DNA of 64,000 nucleotides from Streptomyces sp. YS415 (GCF_023544665.1 NZ_JAMJFL010000036.1:1-64000), one strand, 5' to 3'; positions 49,947-59,157 are shown, counted from the stretch's first letter. Notes: generated by a model not told the origin, from the sequence alone. A program made the numbers and translations.

Positions 49947-51089
49947 GTGGTTCTGAAAACCTTCGGCTGGTCGTTCGCGGTCACCGCGCTCGGCCTCGTC
50001 GCAGCGGTCCTCTTCGGGGGGTGGACCGCCTTCGGCATCGTGGCGATCCTCTCCGTGCTCGAGATCTCGCTGTCCTTCGACAACGCGGTGGTCAACGCCG
50101 GAATCCTGAAGAAGATGAATGCCTTCTGGCAGAAGATCTTCCTCACCATCGGCATCCTGATCGCCGTCTTCGGTATGCGACTGGTCTTCCCTGTCGTCAT
50201 CGTCGCCATCAGCGCGTCGATGGGTCCGATCGAGGCCGTCGACCTCGCTCTGACCGACAAGGACCGTTACGAGCAGCTCGTCACCGACGCCCACCCGGCG
50301 ATCGCGGCCTTCGGTGGCATGTTCCTGCTGATGATCTTCCTCGACTTCATCTTCGAGGACCGCGACATCAAGTGGCTGGGCTGGCTGGAGCGCCCGCTGT
50401 CCAAGCTCGGCAAGGTCGACATGCTGTCGGTCTGCGTCGCGCTGGCGGCGCTGCTGGGCACCGCCATGACCTTCGCCACCCACGCCCACCTGCACGCGGG
50501 CAGCGCGGACAAGGCCGAGACGGTCCTCCTCTCCGGCATCGGCGGCCTGATCACCTACATGGTCGTCGGCGGTCTCTCCGGCTACTTCGAGAACAAGCTC
50601 GAGGAAGAGGAGGAGCGCGAGCACGAGGCGGAAGAGGCGGCCGAGCGCGAGGGCAAGCCCCGCTCGGCGGTGGCGATGGCCGGCAAGGCCGCGTTCTTCA
50701 TGTTCCTCTACCTCGAGGTCCTGGACGCGTCCTTCTCCTTCGACGGCGTGATCGGCGCCTTCGCCATCACCAACGACATCGTGCTGATGGCGCTGGGTCT
50801 GGGTATCGGCGCGATGTACGTCCGTTCGCTCACGGTCTACCTGGTCCGCCAGGGCACCCTCGACGACTACGTCTACCTGGAGCACGGCGCGCACTACGCC
50901 ATCGGCGCCCTCGCGGTGATCCTGCTGGTCACCATCCAGTACGAGATCAGCGAGCTGATCACCGGTGGTATCGGTGTCGTCCTGATCGGCTGGTCCTTCA
51001 TCTCCTCCGTGCGCCGGAACCGCGCGCTGGCGGCGGCAGAGGGAAAAGCCTCGAACCCGGACAAGACTGAGGTCTCGTCCGGGGTGTGA
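49947..51089 (+). CDS. TerC-like integral membrane protein (DUF475)
   Basis: Membrane protein of 380 residues with about nine helices, GTG start. The conserved acidic membrane motifs SFDNAVVNAGIL and ASFSFDGVIGAFAIT are of the TerC/Alx type, which is linked to metal export, particularly manganese, in several bacteria. A charged cytoplasmic loop (EEEEREHEAEEAAEREG) sits in the middle. Its position in the ter cluster supports cooperation with TerD proteins at the membrane. Confidence 0.93.
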   Translation: MVLKTFGWSFAVTALGLVAAVLFGGWTAFGIVAILSVLEISLSFDNAVVNAGILKKMNAFWQKIFLTIGILIAVFGMRLVFPVVIVAISASMGPIEAVDLALTDKDRYEQLVTDAHPAIAAFGGMFLLMIFLDFIFEDRDIKWLGWLERPLSKLGKVDMLSVCVALAALLGTAMTFATHAHLHAGSADKAETVLLSGIGGLITYMVVGGLSGYFENKLEEEEEREHEAEEAAEREGKPRSAVAMAGKAAFFMFLYLEVLDASFSFDGVIGAFAITNDIVLMALGLGIGAMYVRSLTVYLVRQGTLDDYVYLEHGAHYAIGALAVILLVTIQYEISELITGGIGVVLIGWSFISSVRRNRALAAAEGKASNPDKTEVSSGV

Positions 51090-51120
51090 CCGACCTCCTC
51101 GTGAGGGAACGCTTCTGAGC

Positions 51121-51146
51121 GGGGCGGCCGGGTCTCCGGCCGCCCC
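51121..51146. terminator. Hairpin after the TerC-like gene
   Basis: GGGGCGGCCG-GGTCTC-CGGCCGCCCC, perfect ten-base-pair stem between the TerC-like and TerA-like genes. Confidence 0.8.
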
Positions 51147-51178
51147 GTCGGAATGTCCAACGGCATGTGGGGGCGGGA

Positions 51179-51919
51179 ATGGGCTTGTTCGACGGGTTGC
51201 TCCGGAGCGGAGGCGCCGGCCAGTTCGACTCGGGCAGCGCGTCGTCCAACGCGATCGAGCTGACCAAGCGGCACGGCCAGGTCTCCCTCAGCAAGCAGGA
51301 CGCGGCCACCGGGCATCTGCGCATCAACCTGAACTGGCGGATGCGTACCTCCGACATAGGCGGGCCGCAGCGGGAGAGCCTGCTGCGGCATCCCTTCAAG
51401 GCGCTCAAGCCGCCGGAGGTCGTGGGGCACAGCATGAGCATGGTCAACGTCGACCTGGACCTCGGGTGCCTGTACGAGCTGACCGACGGCACCAAGGGCG
51501 TGGTCCAGCCGCTGGGCGGGTTCCTGGGCGACGTCAACGCGCCGCCGTACGTCAAGCTCAGCGGGGACGACCGGTTCGGGTCGGCGTCGGGGGAGACGAT
51601 GTACGTCAACCTCGACCAGCGCGAGAGCATCAAGCGGCTGCTGATCTTCGTCTACATCTACGACCAGACGCCGGCGTTCGACCGGACCCAGGCCATGGTC
51701 ACGCTCTACCCGAGCAACGGGCCCCGGATCGAGATCCAGCTCGACGAACGGCAGCCGCAGGCCCGGTCCTGCGCGGTGGTGATGATCGAGAACGTGAAGG
51801 GCGAGATCCTCGTCCGCCGCGAGGTCAAGTTCGTCTACGGCTTCCAGGGCGAGCTCGACCGGTTGTACGGGTGGGGGCTGCAGTGGGGGCGGGGGTACAA
51901 GGCGAAGTCGGGACGGTGA
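51179..51919 (+). CDS. TerA-like tellurium resistance protein
   Basis: TerD-superfamily relative of 246 residues, resembling TerA more than TerD. Visible are ELTKRHGQVSLSKQD, INLNWRMR, VDLDLGCLYELTDGTKG and the C-terminal VKFVYGFQGELDRLYGWGLQ. The start at 51179 (MGLFDGLLRSGG) is preferred to GTG 51167. It is the last plus-strand gene before a convergent TerD variant. The protein probably binds calcium or partners the other Ter proteins at the inner membrane face. Confidence 0.85.
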   Translation: MGLFDGLLRSGGAGQFDSGSASSNAIELTKRHGQVSLSKQDAATGHLRINLNWRMRTSDIGGPQRESLLRHPFKALKPPEVVGHSMSMVNVDLDLGCLYELTDGTKGVVQPLGGFLGDVNAPPYVKLSGDDRFGSASGETMYVNLDQRESIKRLLIFVYIYDQTPAFDRTQAMVTLYPSNGPRIEIQLDERQPQARSCAVVMIENVKGEILVRREVKFVYGFQGELDRLYGWGLQWGRGYKAKSGR

Positions 51920-51962
51920 GCTCCGCCCGGCAGCCGGGCCGTCCCCTGGTGGGACGCTGTCC

Positions 51963-52769
51963 TTACCGGCCGACGAATTGCGGGCCCTGCGGCGGGAGGC
52001 GGAATTCGCCTGCCGGGGCCGGGACCGGGGTCACCGGCTGCGGGTAGCCGTAGCCGCCCTGCGGGGGCCGGCCCGCCGACTGGGGGTAGCCGTAGACCGG
52101 CTGGGTCGGAGGCGGGGACTGCGGGTAGCCGTACGACGCCTGCGGGGGGACCGCCGTGGTCGGCTGCTCGGGAGGCAGCGGCTGGGCCCTCGGCTCCTCC
52201 GGCGGCTCATGCCCGGCCGCCTGCTCCGCCTCCTCCACCGAGATACCGAAGTCCGTGGCCAGGCCCTCCAGACCGTTGGAGTAGCCCTCGCCCAGCGCGC
52301 GGAACTTCCAGCCCTCGCCGCGGCGGTACAGCTCGCCGCAGATCAGGGCCGTCTCCTCGCCCGTCTCCGGCTTGATCTCGAAGCGCAGCAGCGGCTCGCC
52401 GTCGGCCACCGAGGCGTCGTACAGCAGAATGCACAGGGACCGTACGCGGTCGAACGTGGCGCCATCGGCCGAAGCGACCAGATAAATCTGGCTGACGTCG
52501 GACTCGACACCGGACAGATCTGTCTGGATCGTGTCGGTGAGCCCCTCGGTGACACGCTTCTTGCCGAGCCGCCAGACCTTGCCGGAAGGGTGCCGGGGCT
52601 GGTTGTAGAAGACGAAATCCTCGTCGGACCGCACACGGCCGTCGGGGCCGAGGAGCAGCGCCGAGGCATCGACATCCGGCACCCCCTGCCCGGGCGTCCA
52701 GCGGAGCACGGCACGTACGGTCGTGGCTTCGAGCGGGACGTTCGACCCCTTCAGCATCGCGTGCGTCAT
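51963..52769 (-). CDS. TerD-domain protein with Pro/Gln/Tyr repeat tail
   Basis: 268 residues: a TerD domain (about 1-175, with PDVDASALLLGPDGRVRSD and KFRALGEGYSNGLEGLATDFGI) followed by a roughly 90-residue tail in which YGYPQ recurs three times (ASYGYPQS, VYGYPQS, GYGYPQP). Such tails are thought to favour multivalent or membrane association. The gene is convergent with the TerA-like gene and divergent from the biosynthetic trio. ATG 52769 is used; MLKGSNVPL four codons later is the alternative start. Confidence 0.9.
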   Translation of the reverse strand: MTHAMLKGSNVPLEATTVRAVLRWTPGQGVPDVDASALLLGPDGRVRSDEDFVFYNQPRHPSGKVWRLGKKRVTEGLTDTIQTDLSGVESDVSQIYLVASADGATFDRVRSLCILLYDASVADGEPLLRFEIKPETGEETALICGELYRRGEGWKFRALGEGYSNGLEGLATDFGISVEEAEQAAGHEPPEEPRAQPLPPEQPTTAVPPQASYGYPQSPPPTQPVYGYPQSAGRPPQGGYGYPQPVTPVPAPAGEFRLPPQGPQFVGR

Positions 52770-52953
52770 GCGGTCATCCTGCCCTCTCGGTAGTGATCAC
52801 GACAACGCGGGGTACATGATCAGCTGGTGGGTGTCCGCATCCGCGTTACCAGGAATTCATGCCCACCGGGAACCCCTGACACAGGAATCTACGTACTATT
52901 ACCGGCCACCTGCGAACATCACAGGGGCCGCTCCATCACCACGGGGGAGTTTT

Positions 52954-54120
52954 ATGCGTCATTTCGGGCACATCGCCCCTGCGGTGCGCAAGCGCCTGTT
53001 CCACCGGGAACCGTGCGAGTTCGACTCGGACTCCTCGGCCCGGCTGCTCGCCACGGCCCTGGGCGCCACGCTGTACAGCCCGGCCACCCGGCCCCGTCTC
53101 GCCGACGACGTCCTCAAGCAGGCGGCGCGCGGCGTGGTCTCCATGGTGCTGTGCCTGGAGGACTCCATCGGCGACGAGGACGTCGCGGCGGGCGAGGAGA
53201 ACCTCGTCCGGCAGTTCACCGACCTCGCCGCCCGCGAGCGCCCCGAGCTGCCCCTGCTGTTCATCCGGGTCCGCGCCCCCGAACAGATCCCCGACCTGGT
53301 ACGACGCCTCGGGCCCGCCGTACGGCTGCTCTCCGGGTTCGTGCTGCCGAAATTCACCGAGGAACGCGGCATCCCCTTCCTGGAGGCGCTGGCCGGCGCC
53401 GAGGCGGCGAGCGGACGGCGGCTGTTCGCCATGCCCGTGCTGGAGTCGCCCGAGCTGCTCTTCCGCGAGTCCCGGGTGGAGACGCTGGAAGGGATCTCCC
53501 GGGCGGTCGACAAGTATCGTGAGAGGGTGCTCGCGCTGCGCCTCGGCGTGACCGACTTCTGCTCCTCCTACGGTCTGCGCCGGGCTCCCGACATGACGGC
53601 GTACGACGTCCAGATCGTCGCCTCCGTCATCGCCGACGTGGTCAACATGCTCGGCCGTGCCGACGGCACCGGCTTCACCGTGACCGGCCCGGTGTGGGAG
53701 TACTTCCGCGTGCAGGAACGTATGTTCAAGCCCCAGCTGCGGCGCAGCCCCTTCCTGGACGGCCAGGCCGAGGAGCTGCGCGCGGCCCTCATCGAGCACG
53801 CCATGGACGGCCTCCTGCGCGAGATCGCCCTCGACCAGGCCAACGGCCTCACCGGCAAGACCTGCATCCACCCCACCCACGTCCTGCCCGTGCACGCGCT
53901 GTCCGTGGTCAGCCACGAGGAGTACAGCGACGCGCAGGACATCCTGCGGCCCGAACGCGGCGGCGGGGGCGTGCTGCGCTCGGCGTACACGAACAAGATG
54001 AACGAGGTGAAGCCGCACCGCGCCTGGGCCGAGCGGACCCTGTTGCGCGCCGAGGTCTTCGGGGTCGCCAACGAGGACGTCGGCTTCGTCGAGCTGCTCG
54101 CCGCCGGAATCCCCGGCTGA
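52954..54120 (+). CDS. HpcH/HpaI-CitE-like lyase of the ter biosynthetic set
   Basis: Aldolase/citrate-lyase beta-fold enzyme of 388 residues, ATG after GGGGGAG. The barrel shows VLCLEDSIGDEDVA, LFIRVRAPEQI and LRLGVTDFCSSYGLRRAPDM. It would make or cleave a C-C bond next to a CoA-free acid. In predicted ter operons a CitE-like enzyme, a phosphoribosyltransferase and an HAD occur together and are proposed to make a nucleoside-like compound; all three are consecutive here. The reaction is unproven. Confidence 0.85.
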   Translation: MRHFGHIAPAVRKRLFHREPCEFDSDSSARLLATALGATLYSPATRPRLADDVLKQAARGVVSMVLCLEDSIGDEDVAAGEENLVRQFTDLAARERPELPLLFIRVRAPEQIPDLVRRLGPAVRLLSGFVLPKFTEERGIPFLEALAGAEAASGRRLFAMPVLESPELLFRESRVETLEGISRAVDKYRERVLALRLGVTDFCSSYGLRRAPDMTAYDVQIVASVIADVVNMLGRADGTGFTVTGPVWEYFRVQERMFKPQLRRSPFLDGQAEELRAALIEHAMDGLLREIALDQANGLTGKTCIHPTHVLPVHALSVVSHEEYSDAQDILRPERGGGGVLRSAYTNKMNEVKPHRAWAERTLLRAEVFGVANEDVGFVELLAAGIPG

Positions 54121-54142
54121 CACCTGACAAACCAAGGGACGC

Positions 54143-56593
54143 ATGAACAAGGCAGTGAACAACGGGGTCTGGTCCGGCACCTGGGTCGCACAGCGGCTCG
54201 GGGTCGAACTGGAGGGCGACGACACGCTGAAGGAGCTGCTGGGACTGGCGCTGCGCCGCAACCCCAAGCGGGCGCATCTGCTCGTCTCCCACGTCCTCGG
54301 CAAGCACGTACCGCAGTCCCCGGCCGTGGTCCACGGCCACGGCGTCGCCCTCGGCCGACGGGTGCGGGACCTGCTGGGCGACCAGGAAGCGGCCGCCGCG
54401 GTCGTCCTCGGCTACGCCGAGACGGCGACCGGCCTCGGCCACTCGGTGGCCGACGGCATCGGCCTCGCGCCCTACCTCCACTCCACCCGCCGCCCGGTCC
54501 CGGGCATCACCCCGGCGGGCGGCTTCGAGGAGTCCCACAGCCACGCCACCTCCCACCTGCTCCTGCCCGAGAACCCGGCCCTGCTGGCCGGCGACGGCCC
54601 GCTGGTCCTGGTCGACGACGAGTTCTCCACCGGCAACACCGTCCTCAACACGATCCGCGACCTGCACCAGCGCTACCCCAGGCGGCGGTACGTGGTCGTG
54701 GCCCTGGTGGACATGCGCTCGGCGGCGGACGCGGGGCGCCTGGAGGAGTTCGCGCGGGAGATCGGCGCGCGGGTGGACCTGGTGGCGGCGGCCTCGGGCA
54801 CGGTGCGGCTGCCGGAGGGAGTGCTGGAGAAGGGGCAACGATTGGTCGCCGAGTACGAAGGCGTCCCAGGGGCGCGGGGAACTGCGCGACCAGCCCCCAC
54901 CGACCCGCAGCCAACGATCAAGCGCATCGACCTGCAATGGCCCCACGGACTCCCCGACGGCGGACGGCACGGCTTCACCCCCGCCCACCGAATACGCCTG
55001 GAGAGCGCGCTGCCGCAGATGGCCGCCCGCCTGGCCGAGGCGCTCCCGGCAGACGCGCGCCGCGTGCACGTCCTCGGCTGCGAAGAGCTGATGTACGCCC
55101 CCCTGCGCCTCGCCCGCGAACTGGAGCGGATCACCGGCGCCGAGGTCCGCTTCTCCACCACCACCCGCTCACCCGTCCTCGCCGTCGACGACCCCGGCTA
55201 CGCCATCCGCAGCCGCCTCGTCTTCCCCGCCCACGACAATCCGGCCGACGGCCCCGGCGAGCGCTACGCCTACAACGTCGCCGGCGCCGGCTTCGACGCC
55301 GTCATCGCCGTGGTCGACTCGACCGCCGACACCCCCCACCTGCACGCCCCCGACGGCCTGCTCGCACAGCTCACCGCCCACACCCCGCAGGTCCTCCTCG
55401 CGGTCGTCCCCTCGTACGTACCCGAAAGGCCCTCGATGCTGCCCGAGCCCCTCCGCGGCCCCGCCTTCTCCTCGTACGCCCCGGAGGACGTCGGCTGGCT
55501 GCTCCAGGACCTGTCCGACGTGACCCTGGAGGCACCGACCGAGGAGCGCGAGGAAGCCATCCAGAGCGGCGGCGCCCACTACGCCGAGTCCCTGCCGGTG
55601 GAGTACCAGCCCACCGAGCAGTACCAGCAGCTGTTCCACACGGCACTGGAGGAGTCCGGCACCCGGCTCGCCCAGGCGGTCGGCGCGGTGACCGAGATCG
55701 TGCTCGCCGAGCGGTCCCCGCGCCCGGTACTGGTCTCACTGGCCCGCGCCGGCACCCCGGTCGGCGTCCTGATGCGCCGCTGGGCCCAGCACCGCCACGG
55801 CCTCGACCTGCCGCACTACGCCGTCTCCATCGTGCGCGGACGCGGCATCGACGCCAACGCGCTGCGCTGGCTCGCCGCCCACCACGACCCCCGCGACGTC
55901 GTCTTCGTCGACGGCTGGACCGGCAAGGGCGCGATCACCCGCGAACTCGCCGCCGCCATCGAAGAGTTCGAGGCCACCGAGGGCATCACCGGCTTCGACC
56001 CCGAGATCGCCGTCCTCGCCGACCCAGGTTCCTGCGTACGGACCTACGGCACCCGCGAGGACTACCTCATCCCCTCCGCCTGCCTCAACTCCACCGTCTC
56101 CGGCCTCATCTCCCGCACCGTGCTGCGCGCGGACCTGGTGGGCCCCGACGACTTCCACGGCGCCAAGTTCTACCGCGAACTCGCCGCAGCCGACGTCTCC
56201 GTGCACTTCCTGGACGCCGTCTCCGCCCGCTTCCCCGAGGTCGCCGACGCGGTGGACGCCCAGGCCAAGGAGCTGCTGTCGGCCGACCGGACGCCCACCT
56301 GGGAAGGCTGGGCGGCGGTCGAGCGCATCAGCGAGGAGTACGGCATCCACGACGTGAACCTCGTCAAGCCCGGCGTGGGCGAGACCACCCGCGTACTGCT
56401 GCGCCGCGTACCGTGGAAGATCCTGGCGCGAGCGGGGGCCGGCGCCGACCTGGACCACGTCCGCCTGCTCGCCGAACAGAGAGGGGTACCGGTGGAAGAG
56501 GTCGCCGAACTGCCGTACACATGCGTGGGATTGATCCACCCCAAGTACACGCGCGGCGCGACCGGCGCCGACGGCAAGGCGGTGACCCTCTGA
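54143..56593 (+). CDS. Fused phosphoribosyltransferase-TRSP-phosphoribosyltransferase-PELOTA protein
   Basis: Large ter-linked protein of 816 residues. A first phosphoribosyltransferase (about 20-235) has the PRPP loop VLVDDEFSTGNTVLNTI near 158-170. A TRSP-like region spans about 255-475. A second transferase-like domain has VVFVDGWTGKGAITREL near 586-602. The C-terminus (about 740-805, GVGETTRVLLRRVPWKIL) resembles a PELOTA RNA-binding fold. A dispersed repeat at 54865-54891 encodes part of the linker near residue 241-250. It is coupled to the HAD gene. Domain labels follow memory of ter-operon analyses; activity is inferred. Confidence 0.85.
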   Translation: MNKAVNNGVWSGTWVAQRLGVELEGDDTLKELLGLALRRNPKRAHLLVSHVLGKHVPQSPAVVHGHGVALGRRVRDLLGDQEAAAAVVLGYAETATGLGHSVADGIGLAPYLHSTRRPVPGITPAGGFEESHSHATSHLLLPENPALLAGDGPLVLVDDEFSTGNTVLNTIRDLHQRYPRRRYVVVALVDMRSAADAGRLEEFAREIGARVDLVAAASGTVRLPEGVLEKGQRLVAEYEGVPGARGTARPAPTDPQPTIKRIDLQWPHGLPDGGRHGFTPAHRIRLESALPQMAARLAEALPADARRVHVLGCEELMYAPLRLARELERITGAEVRFSTTTRSPVLAVDDPGYAIRSRLVFPAHDNPADGPGERYAYNVAGAGFDAVIAVVDSTADTPHLHAPDGLLAQLTAHTPQVLLAVVPSYVPERPSMLPEPLRGPAFSSYAPEDVGWLLQDLSDVTLEAPTEEREEAIQSGGAHYAESLPVEYQPTEQYQQLFHTALEESGTRLAQAVGAVTEIVLAERSPRPVLVSLARAGTPVGVLMRRWAQHRHGLDLPHYAVSIVRGRGIDANALRWLAAHHDPRDVVFVDGWTGKGAITRELAAAIEEFEATEGITGFDPEIAVLADPGSCVRTYGTREDYLIPSACLNSTVSGLISRTVLRADLVGPDDFHGAKFYRELAAADVSVHFLDAVSARFPEVADAVDAQAKELLSADRTPTWEGWAAVERISEEYGIHDVNLVKPGVGETTRVLLRRVPWKILARAGAGADLDHVRLLAEQRGVPVEEVAELPYTCVGLIHPKYTRGATGADGKAVTL
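54865..54891. repeat. Dispersed repeat copy 2, inside the ter phosphoribosyltransferase gene
   Basis: Identical to the 27 bases at 2465-2491 (CCCAGGGGCGCGGGGAACTG...), followed by AGCCCCCACCGACCCGCAG. It keeps the reading frame open and encodes PGARGTARP in the linker between the first transferase and TRSP regions. Confidence 0.85.
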
Positions 56594-57405
56594 TGCCGGT
56601 GCTGGTGGCGAGCGACCTGGACCGTACCCTCATCTACTCCTCGGCGGCCCTCGCCCTGACCATGCCGGACGCGCGGGCACCCCGGCTGCTCTGCGTGGAG
56701 GTGCACGAGAGCAAGCCGCTGTCCTACATGACCGAAACCGCCTCGCAACTGCTGGCGGAACTCGGCGACACGGCCCTCTTCGTCCCCACCACCACCCGCA
56801 CCCGCAAGCAGTACCAGCGCATCAACCTCCCCGGCCCGCCCTCCAAGTACGCCATCTGCGCCAACGGCGGCCACCTCCTGGTGGACGGCGTCTCCGACCC
56901 CGAATGGCAGGCGCGGGTCGCCGCCCGGCTCGCGGACGAGTGCGCCACCCTCGACGAGGTCCGCGACCACCTGATGGCCACGGCGGACCCGCTGTGGGTA
57001 CGCAAGCACCGGGTCGCCGAGGACCTCTTCGCCTACCTGGTCGTGGAACGGGAACTGCTGCCCGAGGACTGGGTCAAGGAACTCGCCGTCTGGGCCGAGA
57101 ACCGCGGCTGGACCGTGTCGCTCCAGGGCCGCAAGCTCTACGCCGTACCGAAGCCGCTGACCAAGAGCGCGGCCATGAACGAACTGGCGCGACGCACGGG
57201 CGCGGACCTCACCCTCGCGGCCGGCGACTCCCTCCTCGACGCGGACCTGCTCCTCGCCGCCGACAAGGGCTGGCGCCCCGGCCACGGCGAACTCGCCGAC
57301 GCGGGCTGGACGGCACCCACGATCTCCGCACTGCCGGAGCGGGGAGTACTGGCCGGGGAACGGATCCTCAGGGAGTTCCTGCGCGAGACCCAGACGCCGA
57401 GGTAA
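56593..57405 (+). CDS. HAD-superfamily phosphatase of the ter biosynthetic set
   Basis: Haloacid-dehalogenase fold phosphatase of 270 residues with the nucleophile pair D8/D10 in ASDLDRTLIYSS, a cap of the Cof type, Lys in VPKPLTKSAAMNEL and motif III GDSLLDADLL. The start overlaps the stop of the transferase gene (TGATG), so the two are translated together. It could dephosphorylate the product of that transferase. It ends 24 bases from the convergent FmdB gene. Confidence 0.9.
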   Translation: MPVLVASDLDRTLIYSSAALALTMPDARAPRLLCVEVHESKPLSYMTETASQLLAELGDTALFVPTTTRTRKQYQRINLPGPPSKYAICANGGHLLVDGVSDPEWQARVAARLADECATLDEVRDHLMATADPLWVRKHRVAEDLFAYLVVERELLPEDWVKELAVWAENRGWTVSLQGRKLYAVPKPLTKSAAMNELARRTGADLTLAAGDSLLDADLLLAADKGWRPGHGELADAGWTAPTISALPERGVLAGERILREFLRETQTPR

Positions 57406-57429
57406 TCCGGCAACGGACCACCGCAACGG

Positions 57430-57648
57430 TCAGCCGCAGCAGCCTCCGCCGCAGCAGCCCCCGCCCCCGCCCCCGCTCGCCCGGGGCGCGGGGGCACTCG
57501 CGCTCCCGCCGACCGCCACCGTCGACAACAGCTTCACCGTGTCCCCGTGCCCGGCGGGACAGTCCGCGGGCTCGGAGGACTCGGCCATCGGCCGGCTCAG
57601 CTCGAAGGTGTCACCACAGGTCCGGCACCGATACTCATAGCGAGGCAT
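57430..57648 (-). CDS. FmdB-type zinc-ribbon protein with Gly/Cys tail
   Basis: Small protein of 72 residues. It starts MPRYEYRCRTCGDTFELSRP and has a second Cys in ADCPAGH, forming a zinc ribbon as in FmdB-family regulators. The last 17 residues are GGGGGGCCGGGCCG-like, four cysteines in a glycine run, which could bind metal. Function unknown. It lies convergent to the ter biosynthetic trio. Confidence 0.88.
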   Translation of the reverse strand: MPRYEYRCRTCGDTFELSRPMAESSEPADCPAGHGDTVKLLSTVAVGGSASAPAPRASGGGGGGCCGGGCCG

Positions 57649-57694
57649 ACGAACAGGCTAACCGGCCGCACTCGCGGCGAGGCAGCCGAACAGG

Positions 57695-59080
57695 CTAACC
57701 GGCCGAGCCGCCCCGCTCCTCACGGATCTGCGCCACCACCCGGGCCACCGCCTGCCGCACCCCCTCCAGCTCCGTCAGGAAGTGCCAGTAATCCGGGTGC
57801 CGCCCCTCCAGCGAGCCGACGGCCCGCTCCAGCCGCGCCACCGAATCGTCCAGCGGCCGGGCATGCCGGGGATCCGGCGTGTTCCGGCCGGCCATGGCCA
57901 GCCGCTGCGCGTCCCGGATCGCGAACCGCGTGCGGTCGATCTCCGCCCGCGGATCCTTCTGCACCGCGTTCAGCCGCCGCAGCCGGTCACCCGCGGCCGA
58001 CACCGACTCGTCCGTCGAGTTCAGCAGCGCCCGCACCGTGGACAGCAGCGCCGTCGCATCCGGCCACCGCTGCTCGTCCCGCGCGGCCTGCGCCTCCGCC
58101 AGCTTCGACTCCGCCTGCCGCACGTTCTCCACGGCCTGGTCAGGCACCCCCTGAAGGTCCTGCCAGCAGGCGACCGTGAACCGCCGCCGCAACTCGCTCA
58201 GCACCGGCTCCACCTGCTCGGAACGCGTCGTCAGCGCCTGCGCCCGCGTCCGCAACGACACCAGCCGGTGATCGATCTCGGCCGCCCGCTCCGGCAGCCG
58301 GTCGGCCTCCGCCCGCACCGCCTCGGCCTCCCGGGCCACCCGCTCCGCCCGCTCCAGCGTCTGCGGCACACCATGCTGCCCGGCGCCCTGGTTCAGCTTG
58401 GTCAGCTCAGGCGCCAGCGCCGCGAGCCGGGCCGCGAGATCGTCCGCCGCCAGCCCCGAGGTCCGTACGGCGTCCAGGGCGTTGGACGCGGCCAGCAGCC
58501 CCTGCCGGGCCCGCTCCACCGTGGGCACCAGCCGGGCCAGCTGCGTCTCCGCCTTGCCGAGCAGCGGCCCCAGCCCTTCCTCGAAACGGTCCAGCTCCCC
58601 CTTGACCCGGACCAGCCCCTCCTGCGCCCGGGTCAGCGCGGTACGCGCCTGCCCGGCGACCGACGCCTCCAGATCGTCCCGGTCCAGGTCATGGGCGTCG
58701 ACCGCCTCGATGTACTGCCGGCTGGCCTCGTCGATACGCCTGCCGATCGCCTCGAAGTCGGTGACCGCGCGACGGGCGGCGGGGGAGTCGTCCACGGCCG
58801 TGATGGTCTCGATGGAGATCCGCAGATCGCGCTGAGCGGTGTCGAGTTCGTAGAACGCGGCCGCGGCGGCGTCCTTCGCGGCCTGCGCCTCGGCCCGCTG
58901 ATTCTCCGCACGCCCGCCGAACCAGCGCCGGGTGCCGCCCCCGGCGAACGCGGCGGGCAGCACGAGCGCGGCGGCCAGCGGCAGCGCGAGCAGAGCGACG
59001 GTGTCCACGAGCGCCTGCCGCACGGGACGGGGTGCACGCGGCACCAACGGCGAGTACGGCTGCGAAGGTGTCGCCGTCAC
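57695..59080 (-). CDS. Membrane-anchored coiled-coil protein
   Basis: 461 residues from GTG. One membrane helix near residues 25-47 (VDTVALLALPLAAALVLPAA) precedes about 400 residues of charged helix, rich in Ala, Glu and Arg heptads such as LERAERVAREAEAVRAEADR. The C-terminus (HPDYWHFLTELEGVRQAV) is conserved-looking. It resembles PspA-like or TPM-linked coiled coils that line the membrane, but no family was recognised with confidence. Proximity to the ter genes suggests a membrane-stress role. Confidence 0.82.
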   Translation of the reverse strand: MTATPSQPYSPLVPRAPRPVRQALVDTVALLALPLAAALVLPAAFAGGGTRRWFGGRAENQRAEAQAAKDAAAAAFYELDTAQRDLRISIETITAVDDSPAARRAVTDFEAIGRRIDEASRQYIEAVDAHDLDRDDLEASVAGQARTALTRAQEGLVRVKGELDRFEEGLGPLLGKAETQLARLVPTVERARQGLLAASNALDAVRTSGLAADDLAARLAALAPELTKLNQGAGQHGVPQTLERAERVAREAEAVRAEADRLPERAAEIDHRLVSLRTRAQALTTRSEQVEPVLSELRRRFTVACWQDLQGVPDQAVENVRQAESKLAEAQAARDEQRWPDATALLSTVRALLNSTDESVSAAGDRLRRLNAVQKDPRAEIDRTRFAIRDAQRLAMAGRNTPDPRHARPLDDSVARLERAVGSLEGRHPDYWHFLTELEGVRQAVARVVAQIREERGGSAG

Positions 59081-59157
59081 ATCCCTCTCCCGTGCTGTGG
59101 TCCGCCCTGCCCGGCGTTGTCATTCTCCCACCGGTTAAGGACGAACACACGGGCCCG

